Origin: Rostratula benghalensis
Taxonomy: Eukaryota > Chordata > Aves > Charadriiformes > Rostratulidae
Direction: 5' to 3'
DNA length: 64,000 bases
Assembly (NCBI GenBank): GCA_013399305.1
Contig: VXAI01000065.1
Span: forward strand, 4,014,092-4,078,091
Part shown: piece after piece, positions 34,429 to 46,663 of the stretch
Layout: each line of letters begins with the position of its first letter
Position numbering within the stretch: the first letter of the stretch is position 1
Program-made: the position numbers and the translations under genes
Notes under the pieces: model-generated
Seen by the model: the letters and a program-made list of their open reading frames with translations, nothing else
The model's database searches: none
What the model was told of the DNA's origin: nothing

Positions 34429-37400
34429 ACCTTAATATAATTATATAATCAAGAAACTTTTTTCACTACCCCTTTTCCAGCAATTTGGGAAACATTAAGA
34501 AATTGTAATACCTATACATTAGCTTACCAACAACTGATTCAGAAGTCTTACAAAAAACTGACTTGTCTAAGACAACACTTACCTACCAACATGTGTTGGC
34601 AGCCTAGAGAACCCAGGTATGCAACAAGAACCACCCAGTTTCAAAACACAAAACTTTGCTTTTCAGATCCCAGTTCAGAAAGCATGAGGAACAGCCTCAA
34701 AATGTGCCATGGAAGCTGCTCTTCTCTTACTGCAAATTTCTACACATGCACATCAGGCCACCCTTGTTGCACAAAGCCATAGATCTTCTAACTCACACAG
34801 ACACTTAGATAAATACACAGTTAGAAACTGCATGAGCTGACAGTTGCTCCAGATCAACAGAATCCCTTGATTAAGGTCCTAATGTGCTTCTCCAGGGGAA
34901 TAACCCACTACCAAAAAGCTGTTGCCTGTCTCCTACTTTTTCAATTTCCTGAATAAAAGGAGGCCATCAACAAAGCTGGAATGACCTTGCCTCAAACAGA
35001 TCTGCACCCAACTACCTGTTGTACTTTCATTTACTGAGCATCAAAAACCACCTTCATACAGCAGCCTCAGAACAGGTTAATGTGCTTCCCTACAATGCAC
35101 TGCAAAAAAAAATTAAATTGCATTTTCAGTCAAAGCTATGAGATATCTCTTAGAATTCTGGTAAAAATGAACTATTACCACAATGTTCCTGCAGCCCTAC
35201 AGATGAATCATAGTCATTGTGTACCAGCAGCTGACAAACAGACTCCTTTGTGTGGTCTTGGGCTGCCATACCACACATCATTTTACAGTGAAGAACAAGT
35301 TCATTCTCCACTGAAAGCACTAAGAATAACACCAAAATTCAGTTGTACTGAAGAAGTATTATTCTTATTTAAAGAAACAAAAACCAAAAAAGCCCAACCC
35401 AAAACATCTCACCAGGGAATAGAAAACCTTTAAGAATTCTTTTAAGTTATTTGCTTGAAAGTAAAGTAATACATAGTTTAAGAAAATTCACTTACTTAAT
35501 CATGAAAAGCACAAGATTAAAGATAATCCCATCCCTAGAATAATATTACAAGGCTGACTCTGGGTAGAAGCCCACTGTTTCAACTGACACAGAGGAATTG
35601 CAAGGGAAGAGGGAGGATAGAGAAAAGAGGGAAATACCCATGATTTCATCTCCATTACACAGACTAGGAATGTAGGTATTAGAACAGGCATTATGGAGGC
35701 ATCTCAAGTGACTGAAAAGACATTTCTCAACAGTTAAACACTGAACCCACAAAGTTTTGGAGAAGTCTCAAAAACAGAATGCAGTTATTTTTTGAAAAGC
35801 TGAATTTTTACATTGATATTGCTTTCTAAACATTAGAATGATTCTTTCTCTCTTGACTTATTAATAGATTGGCTGTCTTCAAGGAAAGAGTACCCTTGCT
35901 AAAGAAGTAGAACTGCTTATATTTCCAAATAAATTTTACAGAATGCAGAAAAGAAAAAAAGACAGCACTGTTGCAAAAAAAAGAATTAATTACTTCTCTA
36001 AAAGTGACCTATTCTTCGCATCATATTAATCTGAAACCTCTGACTGCATCATTAATAGCCATGTCTATTTGTAATAATGTTATGAATTTTACTATTTTTG
36101 TCCATAGTGGTAACTACTCTCTAAGGGGCATCTATAGGGCTTTTCCTTTCATGATAGAAACTATTAAATGTTGTCTGTGTACTCCTGGATTAAATAACTA
36201 ATTTTGAGTCTTCTTCCAAAAAGGTGTAAGTGTTACACAGTATAAACTTTATTTTTTTTTAATGCATTTGCAGCTACAGGAGAGAGGGCTGGATTAAACT
36301 GCTGTTTTAACATGGGTTGAAAATATTTCCATTATCTTTCCCTGCAAGAATCAAAATCAAATTATTTTTACTATCATACTCAAACAAGCGATGCCTGAGC
36401 AACTCTGAGTTTGCAGAGGCAAAATTCAATTTAAATGTTAGGTAGCTGCCATTCAGTATCTTCAAAATTATTTCTACTGGTGCAATAAGTAGATTATGTG
36501 CAATTTTCAGTCTTTTCTTGAAATTGAAAAACACACATGCCAAAAAAAAGCAGCAGAACCAGCATTATTGACAACACAAAATACATCAATAGAGCCAGAT
36601 CCTGTTTATTAATAAATTTAGTGGGATTAAACATTCAAAATCTGCTTCAAATTTTCTGGCCAGTGTCATCCCTCTTTCCATATCCATACTTAGGAATCAC
36701 AGTGCTGCCTCTTTTCTCTCCCACTCTTGCATGTTTAGATGAAACTAAATCTAGGAAAGAATGTACATAAGGATCCGTGCTTATTGGTGTTTACTTGGTG
36801 GAAACGTCAAGCCTACTGTACCTACTCATGCACAATTTTGTGTTGTGACTAGAGGATGAGCTCTGTCACTACCAATAGCTTGATTTGCTTGGTATGAAAG
36901 CATGTAAGCAAAAGTCTGCCATTTTAGCGTGCTTTTTTTAAAGGTACCACCCAGCAGTTCACATTAATAGGGTACCTTGTTTGTTTTGAAGGACATGAAC
37001 TTCATTATGCCAGACTTGCTACCTGTCAAGGAAATTCAGTGACTTGTTACTGTTACTTCTCCTTGAATACAGCCATAAGCTAAAAGTATTAATTGTTTTG
37101 ACCTACAAGTAAGTGCAAAACACATCCTGTACATTATCATCCTGTAAATGCTTTTATTAGCCTAATGCATGGAAGTTAGAAGTGAGTTAATGTTTCATGG
37201 ATTCATTCAGTTGTCTATTCTACTTACACTTGGAAGACAGAGCCAGCTTTCTACAGCTTCTATAAGAGTCAAAGGAAAGTCTGCGTACAGTATTTCACAA
37301 AAGTGTAAATGGCCTTCCAATGCTGGGACATGTAAGCCCTTCAGAGACTTTTAGTAACAAGACAGACAGAATGCTATTACATCATCCCTGCCAAGTTGAT

Positions 37401-38237
37401 CAAACTGCGAGTGGTCAGAAAACCTATGGAGGGAAGCACTAAACACCAATAGCTTAAGAAAAAAAAAAAAAAGTTACATATGTTATAGAAGGAAATTAGG
37501 AAAATGGAGAAGAAAAAAAGGTTGTTTTGTTGGTTTTTTTTAAAAGCAAGTAACTTGTGGCCTCCAGATAACAAGAAGCAATGATGCAAAGCATTTTAAG
37601 AATGACCATGTTGATATGTTGATTGAAACACCTCACATTTCATTGTTTACAATTAGGCAATGTTTTTGCTTTTGTTAACTCCAGAAACGTAACAGGAAAT
37701 GAACAATGAAAGGGACACTTTCAATTTTCACCATTTTAACCATCCCATTCCACTCAGTCCCTGCTGGCATCATTTAGATTTATTACACTTTTGGATAAAA
37801 CTTGTCCATTGACAACCGACCTGATATGATTAATATTAAAGCAGTGGCTCATGAAATTTCCCAGAATACAACCCTGATGCTCGACTTACGAACATGCTAA
37901 AGAGCCAATACATTGTCCAGATATGGATACCCTCTTGAACCTAATAAATGCAAACACAAGACAGAGTTCATGCTTCCATTTCAGTACAACTAGAGTTCTA
38001 CCAGTTCTCTTCTCCAGGAAGTCTTCTTTCAGACTGTACCTGCTACTTATTTTTGTTTCCAAAGATCTTCTTTGGCAGACTGAATATTCTAACACTAGCT
38101 GCTTCTCCTGTCCAGCTCAGAACTTACTACTCTTTAATTGTGCCAAACAGGACTACCAATTTTTGTTACAACTGTTCAGAAATATAAAGATAAGCATTGG
38201 TATTTACATTAGCAAACCCACAATATGAAGACTGGCT

Positions 38238-39122
38238 TAACAACTGTATCAGTGACCTGGAGGAGGAGACAGAACACACTCTGATTCATGAGGTTTGCAG
38301 ATGACTATCAACTAGGGGAGGGAAGCAGTCAATACAAGCAGATCTGCCACCAGAAGATACCCAGTCTGGAGGAATGGATTAACAGCAGCATCACAAAGTA
38401 CCATCAGGACAAATGATAAGCCCTGTCCCAGCAATGCAGAGTCCTGCAGCCAAAAGGCTATGAATGGGAAACAGCTCTAGGGGGCTGACCCTGGTCACGG
38501 GAGGGCAGCAAGCCGTGCCAAAGCCACCCATGTGCCTGGGTAGGGTAGCAACAAGGACCAGTAGCATTTAGAGTCTCACAAACAGGTCACAGTACTAAGA
38601 ACCAAGACAAGGAGGGATTTTACCCTCTGTTTGGTGCTTGTCAGACCCCGTCTGGGTAACGCCCTCAGTTTGGGTCCCCAGCACAGAAACAAAACAGTGG
38701 GTTGTGATGGGAAGCCACTGAAACAGTGAGGCTGAAGCCCTCACCCTGCAAGGAGAGGCTGCAGGACAAGGGCTGTTTAAGCTGGGAGGAGGAGGGATGG
38801 CTTCAGGGGCACCCAAGAGCATCCCTGGAAATGATAGCAGGGAATGGAGGAGACACAGCCAGGTTCTTCACAGCGGTGTGTGGTGGGAGGGCAAGAGGCA
38901 GAAGCACAAGCTGACACATGAGAGGCTCAGGCTGGAAATCAGGAGAAGCCTTTTTCCCATGAAGACGACAGCCCAGCAGTGAGGCTGGGTCCCAGGTAGA
39001 CTGGGCCACCTTCGGCCGGGGCAGGCTTCTCACCCTAGCAAGGAAGGGTGAAGTCCTGAGCAGCCTAGTTTGTCCCCATGGCTGAACCTCTGATGGTCCC
39101 TGTCACCATGTATGATTCTGCC
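38238..39122 (+). mobile_element. CR1 LINE 3' part (about 0.9 kb)
   Basis: Begins ATCAGTGACCTGGAGGAGGA, then TTTGCAGATGACTATCAACT, a CR1 ORF2 landmark. It continues through GCAGAGTCCTGCAGCCAAAA and GAGGCTCAGGCTGGAAATCA to GGCACTT-less terminal sequence ending CACCATGTATGATTCTGCC. It is richer in GC and CpG than its surroundings, as expected for a CR1. Open frames on both strands here are fragments of ORF2 or chance. Confidence 0.9.
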
Positions 39123-39747
39123 ATTGTGTGAAACATAGCAGAACAGTTTCCACTAATTGACAAAATGTAAACCTCTGAGTTTGGCCCTCTCTCCAAATCA
39201 GCAAACTGCCCTTGGGCTTTTTAATATCAATGAGTTCTGCCAACATGTAGAGAAGTCTTGGTAAATTTTCCAGTTCAGACTGCATAATATATGTTATATA
39301 AATAAGCCATGTATAAGTTTTATTTATATGTACAGTTTCTAACATGTTCTCTTACAACTACTGAATTTATTCTGCTTAATATAGAATCATTTCTCTTTAA
39401 ATGGGAGACATTTTATTTTCTTATTACTCCCCCCCAATCACAGTAGCCTACTTGTATTTCATCTCTGGAAAAATCAAGCAAGCAACACTTCATGTGTAAG
39501 GTACTTTTGCAGAAGTACATGTGAATCACTTGGTTGTGAAAATAGATATCTAAATATGTATTTAAGGTAGGCACATGCTCATTTGCTCATCCATTCCACT
39601 TAAAGACACCAAGCACCAAACTCTTGTATGAAGTTAATCATAAAAACACTTCATCTGTCAGGTCAATCATTATGAAACTAATCATACACCAGAAATAATT
39701 AGCAACTATTTTATTTTGATGGCTTTTGACATGGGTGCAGCACTCAC

Positions 39748-39891
39748 CCCTCCTGCCTTTTGCAGCTTCCTTCTGAATTCCTCTGTTGGGTTGTTGAATG
39801 TGAGCTTTTCACAGCGGAGGTGATTTACAGGTGGGTGGCCTTCAAGATGCAGGAATAAGTCATAGTCAAATCGAACTTTCTTAGGTTCTTC
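39748..39891 (-). CDS. MLLT3: MLLT3 (AF9) YEATS-domain exon, human exon 4 equivalent
   Basis: This 144-bp minus-strand exon (48 codons, phase 0 at both ends) has acceptor ttttcaaccctcag and donor gtgagt. It reads [20 protein letters not shown], then [18 protein letters not shown] and [10 protein letters not shown]. It corresponds to human AF9 residues 93-140, differing at three places I can see (K for R96, E for D in PTED, Q for L in KLLKAGG). It holds the last strands of the YEATS immunoglobulin fold, which reads acetylated and crotonylated histone H3 lysines. It also keeps the conserved FDYDLF containing Asp103, reported to contact histone H3. The next coding unit is either the ENL-like exon at 25603-25722 or the large exon at 16201-16818. 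Confidence 0.97.
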
Positions 39892-42800
39892 CTGAGGGTT
39901 GAAAATAACCAGATAGAAATATCCAGCACCAAAACTAAGTTGAAAACAAGGGCTACATAAAGACTGTCAATTAAAATTATGTCATTTTTAACCATTCCCT
40001 GTGTTTTCAGACACATTACGGAATTTATCAAGCATCAGCTGGGCTACAGTAAATCAGAGAAGCCCCTACCAGCCCATGACAACACACGATGAACGCATGA
40101 ACTTCATGATCTTCCAACTGTCCTGACAAGGCTTAGCTGAAAGTGTTACATCACTTTTCGCACAGGCTACTGACACACACATAGGCAAATACCATGATTC
40201 AACTGACAACAAGGTAACTCATCAACACAATCACACATCTGAGTCCTAGAAAGTACTGAAGACACTGCAGTAAGTTCAGAATCCAAATTCCCCCGCCAAA
40301 GCCACACTATGGTTTCTTCACAAGTTGTAGAAAGGGGTAAGAATACAATTGCTGCAGCCAACTATATTTCATCTCCTATATATGGGGTCTGCTCATTTAT
40401 TAATGAAACTTCATTGCCTTGAACACATGTGGCCAGCTAGATTTTAAATGCTCCACCACAGCTTCTAATGATTAAATTCTCTGCCACTGCAGTAAAAAAA
40501 AGTGAAATGGAATGTTCCCTGTATCAATATGGAGAGAGAAAGAACAGGAAGAGCAAATCTATCTCCAAAGAAATCATCACTGTTCTACTGTCCTGATAAA
40601 GCCTCAGCTGAAAAAGTACATCAGTGGCACTAAATAGATTTCAGTTTGTCATATGGAGAAGATACTAATTATGTTTTACATTTACACAGTCTCTTCTAGA
40701 AGCTCCATATAGGTTAAGTGCTCTTTTAAGGCAATATTAAGTTGCCCTTTCTCAAAGAACCTGATGTGCAACAGAAGCCACCAAATCAATGTCAGTTTTA
40801 AGGCAGAACACAAGTAAAGGTCAAATTCAGGAAAAGTTCTACTAAAAATGGAACCACAAGGGAAAAGGAGGAAGAGACACAACAAAATCTTAGCACATCT
40901 CCAACACTACATGTAATCAACATGTATGCTCTGTTTAGTGACAGATGCTTTAAACATTCACATTAAATAACATTTAAGTTTGATTCATGATTCCAAAGAC
41001 CTGAAGAAGAGAAAGCATAGAAATTTCAGGTACGATAAAATTTAAATCAGAAGTTTTAAACACTGTGAAGAAACTTCCCCATTGTCCCATCTCTAGACTG
41101 GGAGCAGAAACAACAGAAGGGGACCTGAAACAAGAGGCCTGCAGTAGTCTGTTTCTGAAGACAGAAGTGAGCATTTCCCTCAGATGAACTATCTTCTCAA
41201 TGGACCATTTTCAAAGTCAATTATGGATGAAGATGTTTCTTAGTTTGAAAGATTAACATATGATTTCTTACAGTAAAAAAAAAAAATTTTTTTTTGAAAG
41301 TTATTTACTCCCTAGTCTGCTTAGAAAACTCTGATGTTGCCACACACAAACAGTCAGTACAAGCAGCTTTGCCATAAAAGCAAGTTATAAGAATTTATAA
41401 ATGGGATTCTTCTAAGACCTCAGCAGAAAGTTAGACGAACGTAACAGTGATTTCAACTATACAAAGGACTACCAGTACCATTGCCAGTATATCAAAACTA
41501 TAGACTGTTGCTGCTGAATGGGGTGGGGGGGGTGGGGGAGGGGTGTTGTTTGTTATTTCCTTAGTTCTTTAAAGCTTGGAATATTTTCTGTCAGGGTGAA
41601 ATGCCTATTAGATTTTATACCAATTTCTCCTTAGTCCTGGAGTAGGCACCCTTTAATTCTCCATGGTCCAAGTGGCTTACTGTATACCTGCATTCTCTAT
41701 CCACTAAAGCATTTTCTGAAGCAGAAATTGAGAAGTTGTCTACCTTGAATAAGTGCTGATGGCCTGATTCCTCTTCCTCCTTCTGTCTATCTCCTCTTTT
41801 TCTGTACTGGAATACCTGTGAAGTGGCTTAGGGGATGGAGAGTAGCTAAGCCAGGAGACAGCAGCAATTTCCTTCAGGAATGTCAACACAGTATTTGTGC
41901 CACTCTTCCTTTGTATTGTACATTGTACAGACCCCAGGGAAGGGCATGCTGTTGCAGCTGTGTGAAGACCTAGCTGACCCACAGTCAAGTGCTGCTTGTT
42001 GTATACCACGACACCAAAATAGGGGTAAGGGATGTTTGCAACCTTCCTAATTCCACATGCTGCTTGAGGGTGAGGTGAGTTGTAATCACTGCTGCCCTCT
42101 CAATCTCAGTCTAAACCAGAACTCCTCCTGGAGAACTCCCGAGACTTGCAGGTCTCCACAGTCAGCAAAGGCAGCCGAAAGGCTAAGTGGAAAACAGGAA
42201 AAGAAATGTTGGGCAGGAAGCTTTCTGTAGAGATGCTTCACCTCACTGCCTTCTGACTTTGTCTATCCAGATTTGAGATGAGAGGACTTAAAAGAGAATG
42301 GGCTGTTTTTCATTAGATCTCCTGAATGAAATCAAAACTGCTTCCCTAATTGGCACTGAGCTAAAAAGCATACCAAAAAGCCAATCAACTCTCTGAGGAA
42401 GTTCTGTTTCCTTTTCCAACAGCAGATTAAGCCCTGCTCTTCACAGATTGATACAGGGAACATTTCAGACCTACCTATTAGAAACCTACAACTAAGAAAA
42501 TGCCTGAGCAGAATTATCTGCACCTCACACCTAGACAGAGCTTTCTGTGAAAGACAAAAGAATACTGGAATCACTACTTGAGGGCACACTGCTAACAAAG
42601 TTGTACTCCAACAGAAATATTAAGTGACCAAGGTTCCAGCAAAATTAATTTACTATGCATTCCTATTTTCTTTCTCAAGTTTTTCCCCAAGCATTCAACA
42701 CATTAAAGATGTAACACTGACTTGACTAAAATAATTATGTTAAATTACACCTTGGTAATTTAAAACAAACACACAGGTGTCTGAGGAGAGCATGTGAAGT

Positions 42801-43600
42801 GTAACACATCTACTGAGGCACATGACATACAAAAGGAACTTAAAATACTGCAGTTACTTATGTACTGTACATTAAACCATGCAAGCTTTTCACTCTTTAA
42901 TCCAACCCAAATCCACACCTTTTTATCTGAACAGGTTATTAGTAATACAGACCTTGTTATGTACATTAAAGGAAATCTCTGTATTTGCTATCTAAGAAAC
43001 TCACAGTAAGTGCAGCATTTACTTAGACTCAGAATTTGAGATACCACAATACTGCAAACTTTGTAGAATGGCACTAGGTTTGTTTTTAAACTGTGCCCCC
43101 TGGCTATATTGAGTTGAGTAGAATCAATATTCACATGCCATCTAAAATATTATTTTTTCAGACTGAGGATGCAGGAATAAAAAAAAAAGAAGACTGTTTT
43201 GAAAAATTAAAAACTGAACAAATTAAGAAGATTGGCAATACTAAAATGGAACAAGTTCATTATTAAGTCAATATAATCAAGATCTGCTTATTTTAAGTTT
43301 AAATAGTTCTTCCTTAAGTATTATTTTATGCCTGTCTGTCCAATTCTGAGTACAGCTAGTAATTCTTCTGAGTAATTAAAATCAACTTCTATATTTTATC
43401 AGGTAATCCTGACTTCATAGAGTTATCTACTAATTGCAATTACGCATTTCTAAAAGTTACAGTGATTTTGAATTGAGGAACAGCACTGACAAACACAGCT
43501 TTAAAACTAATTTTTAAGTGAGTTTAGGAATCCAACTGTAAATCTTTAAAACCCAGAATTCCACATTATTTTTTTTAGTGAGAAGTATAAGATTCCATAC
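39892..43600 (-). other. MLLT3: MLLT3 intron between YEATS exons 3 and 4
   Basis: This 3.7-kb intron runs from donor gtatgg (43595-43600) to acceptor accctcag next to 39892. It contains a strong G-quadruplex motif at 41520-41543. No mobile element or extra exon was recognised. Open frames are short and unremarkable. Confidence 0.8.
41520..41543 (+). other. G-quadruplex-forming motif
   Basis: Four G runs of at least four (4, 8, 5 and 4 G) are separated by single T, T and A bases on the plus strand, which is the template strand of MLLT3. This fits the classical quadruplex pattern with one-base loops, the most stable arrangement. Whether it folds in the cell cannot be told from sequence. Confidence 0.8.
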
Positions 43601-43683
43601 CTTGTTTTTGAAGTAAACCTCAATTGGTAAAATGAAACCAGCATACCCAGATTCTTCAACTTTGTAGGGTGGGTCCTTGCACA
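43601..43683 (-). CDS. MLLT3: MLLT3 (AF9) YEATS-domain exon, human exon 3 equivalent
   Basis: This 83-bp minus-strand exon has acceptor tttctctttgttgcag and donor gtatgg. The first two bases complete a Val codon, followed by 27 codons: [20 protein letters not shown] then EVYFKNK. It is identical to human AF9 residues 66-92 as recalled. It includes the Gly77-Tyr78 pair of the acyl-lysine pocket; the other aromatic cage residues, Phe28 and Phe59, belong to exon 2, which is not in this window. Complete conservation fits strong selection on the histone-reading pocket. Confidence 0.97.
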
Positions 43684-46224
43684 CTGCAACAAAGAGAAAA
43701 AAACCCTGTATTTAACACACAAAAGAAAATCTGTTTTAAATGCAAAAGTAAAACGTATGAGCAAATAATCTGTGGCAATAGTTCCATGGCAGCATGCTTA
43801 CATAACTGCACACACACAACAGGATTTATCTGTGCACATCTCTACATGAATTTTGCAAGCAAATTATTTCTGCCTGTAAACAACGTACAGTTTAAGGATA
43901 GCAAACTTTTAATTTTCTTTTAGTTTTCAGTCCTTTCAGACTGCTAAAACAGAACCACTAGGGACGTCAACACCAGGTGGACCCACTGAGTTACCATAAT
44001 AGCTACATAGTTGCCACAGCCAAGGCTTGTTCTGGGAATAGAAAATATATTTCTCCACAAGGAGAAAGTTAAAAATGTAGAGATCAGAAGAACTGCCATT
44101 CATGTATTCATAAACTAATACTAATAAAATCCTAATTATAATAAATTTAATTTAAAATAAATAATTTTAATTAGAAGCAATGTTAATAAAATTGAAATCT
44201 GTATTACTGAGGGGGAGGGAGGACACAACATAACATTCCAATATACAGTGAAGAACCTCAGGAAGGTTAGCTATTGTATTATGTTAAAACAGCATCCAGG
44301 TTTACGCTACAGGATTCAGACTTCTTTAACATGACCATGAGTATTACTAGCTCCAACATACAATATTTTTCTTCAACTTTTCAGTTTAATGCAAGGGTTT
44401 TTAGCTACATGGAATCCCCATAGGACTGGACACAAGCTCTCTGAACAAAGTGGTACTAGCCTGCGAACTCCAGCCAGTGACACAAAGTAGGTTGTTAGAG
44501 AACTAAGAAGCCATCTCTTCCTTCTCCTGTTTGGCTGCAAAACAACCTCATTAAAGAATTCATGCCCATGTAACACCTGAGCACAAAAGCAGGCTGAGCT
44601 TGAGGAACTGTGCATCTCCTGCAAAATCAGCTTAGATGCTTCCAAATGCTTCATTGTGACAGCTCATGTCATATGTACTACCACCTCAATGGTATAACAG
44701 GACTCTAACAGTTTCTCTGCTGAAGACAGGTAGAATGATGCAATTCATACACAAAGGGCTGACTTCTTCAGAAACATTTGGTCAAGCTCTCTCAATCCCG
44801 CTGACTAACAGAAAATGCACACTTCTAGATGGATCATCATTTGCTAGGACGTATGCTCTTTTCAGAATTGCCTGGTAGCTGGTCACTGCAGCTTATCGCT
44901 GCAACTTAAACTACATCTTACAAAATCAGTGTCTGAGAATCAACTGTGCAGGACCTGAATTTTTAGCAAAGCACTGCAGATGGGCGCTTACCCGCTATCA
45001 TCCCAACAACATGACAAGACCCATCAGAGACATCCAGGAATACAACTGCTGCTGTGAGGACACACAGGCTTGGTTAATCACCAAGTAAATGAACACAGCA
45101 GAATCTTCTCCTACTAGCTTGCCATTCTCCTGCTCTGCTAGCACCAAACCCACACAGTGACCTCAAGGATGAAGGAGATTCGAAGCTAGCCAAGTCCTTG
45201 CAGCTGGCTATCACTACCCTGTTCACATCATGCAATCAGTGGAAAGGGGAAATGGATAACAAGGGAGCAAGAATTATAACTTTTCCAGACTTGTTTTGCA
45301 ACACAGTCCTCTTGCACCTACAAAATTTAGTCTGTTTTTCTGGGCAGGGAAAAAGAGGACATAGAATATATAAAGTGGGATTTGAAAGACTTGGGGGGAA
45401 AAAAAAAAGGCATTAAGATGATAGGTCAAATCTGAGGGGTGGTTTCAGATATACAAAGCTTTTATGTTGGAAACTTTTCTTTTTGTGTGGAACTTCCCAG
45501 ATGCAGTATTTCACCTTATATGGACATGTCTTCCCTCAAGAGGGTTTACCAACATTTGAAAAATATAAATATAATTATTTTATATTAATATATAATATTA
45601 AGTATTATAGGTTATTAGGTTACATTAATATATAGTGACAACTTCTCAGCCAAACATAGATGAGCCTTCTTGCTCTTCTTCTATATTCAGACGACAACTT
45701 GCGGAGAAAGCCTTCCCAGTATTATTTGCATAGCCAAGCAAGCTTCAGAAGTCCAAAATCCACTTATATAAAAACAGGCTAAATTACAAAGCAGATATTT
45801 ATCCAGATGGAAGCATGGAAACTTTAGGAACTGTAATAATACAGTAACTGTTAGAGAGATTACAGGTGCCATTACACAAGTCACAAACCACCTTTTTATT
45901 TTTTTTAATAAATATAACAACAGCATCTTCATGAGAACTTAATTGGTGCAGAAAACATTGTCAGCATAAATATTTTTCATTATCTCCTTCAACTTCCTTT
46001 TCTTTTAGATTTATACAGCTGTTAGCTGTGCTGAATAGTACCCTGTCAAAGTTTCACATTCAAATTCTGAAAACTAAGTCTGTTACACTTGCAAGCTTTG
46101 TTGAAACTTGGGTGATGTATTACAAAACACTTAATTCACAAAGAAATGACGTGGGGTGCCTTCCCAAATGCAAAGATGGGCTTGGAAAATTCTACAATCT
46201 TGTGAAAAAAATCTTTCCAGGGGG

Positions 46225-46280
46225 AAAAAAATAAAAAACACACACACAAAAAAAAAACCCAACCAAAAAAACAACCCACA
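46225..46280. repeat. A-rich/AC low-complexity block
   Basis: A runs with a short CA repeat (ACACACACAC) followed by A10 and CCCAACCAAAAAAACAACCC. It is one of several such A-then-CCAACC blocks in the window. Confidence 0.75.
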
Positions 46281-46613
46281 GCCACAATAAAAGAGGGGGC
46301 AAGTGACTGAGCACAGCTCCATGCTATGGGATATGTGTAGACTGCCACTAAAATGAATGCTATTACATTTTCCTCGCCTTTCTTGAAGAAGTCACTATTA
46401 CATGTATTGGCAGAAATAGCTTCTCCATGCCCTCTGAACAAGCACCCATTCACTAAAGCTCTTTTTGTTTTGTCGAACTGTTTCAAGTTGTAACCAGGGC
46501 TGCAATGACATGCATGGTTTAGCCAAGCCAGCAGGCACTCACTCTATCATGGTTCATTGAATGGAGAAGAGAGGTAGAAAGAGTTAGGTCAACCACAGAA
46601 TAGTTAGAGAGAG

Positions 46614-46663
46614 AAAAACAAAACAAAACAAAAAAACCAATAAGAGGAGAGGGAAAAAAAAAC
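46614..46663. repeat. A-rich low-complexity block
   Basis: AAACAAAACAAAAAAACC-like sequence, followed by a purine-rich GAGGAGAGGG and another A run. Non-coding. Confidence 0.7.

Larger units (their letters stand above)
25723..39747 (-). other. MLLT3: MLLT3 intron between YEATS exon 4 and the ENL-like exon, rich in mobile elements
   Basis: This 14-kb intron runs from donor gtgagt (39742-39747) to acceptor gtaacag next to 25723. It holds a CR1 tail at 26295, an ERV LTR composite at 26643-27658, and CR1 pieces at 30406, 31478, 32225, 34370 and 38238. Between these I see only AT-rich intronic sequence and A-rich blocks (for example 34098-34122). No further coding exon was recognised. Confidence 0.8.

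Noticed and set aside
38595..39033. Several overlapping frames on both strands with higher GC
   Set aside because: They lie inside the CR1 element at 38238-39122 and are decayed element sequence.
45555..45640. AT-rich palindromic stretch with TATATTAATATATA
   Set aside because: Simple AT sequence with no further structure or flanking repeats.
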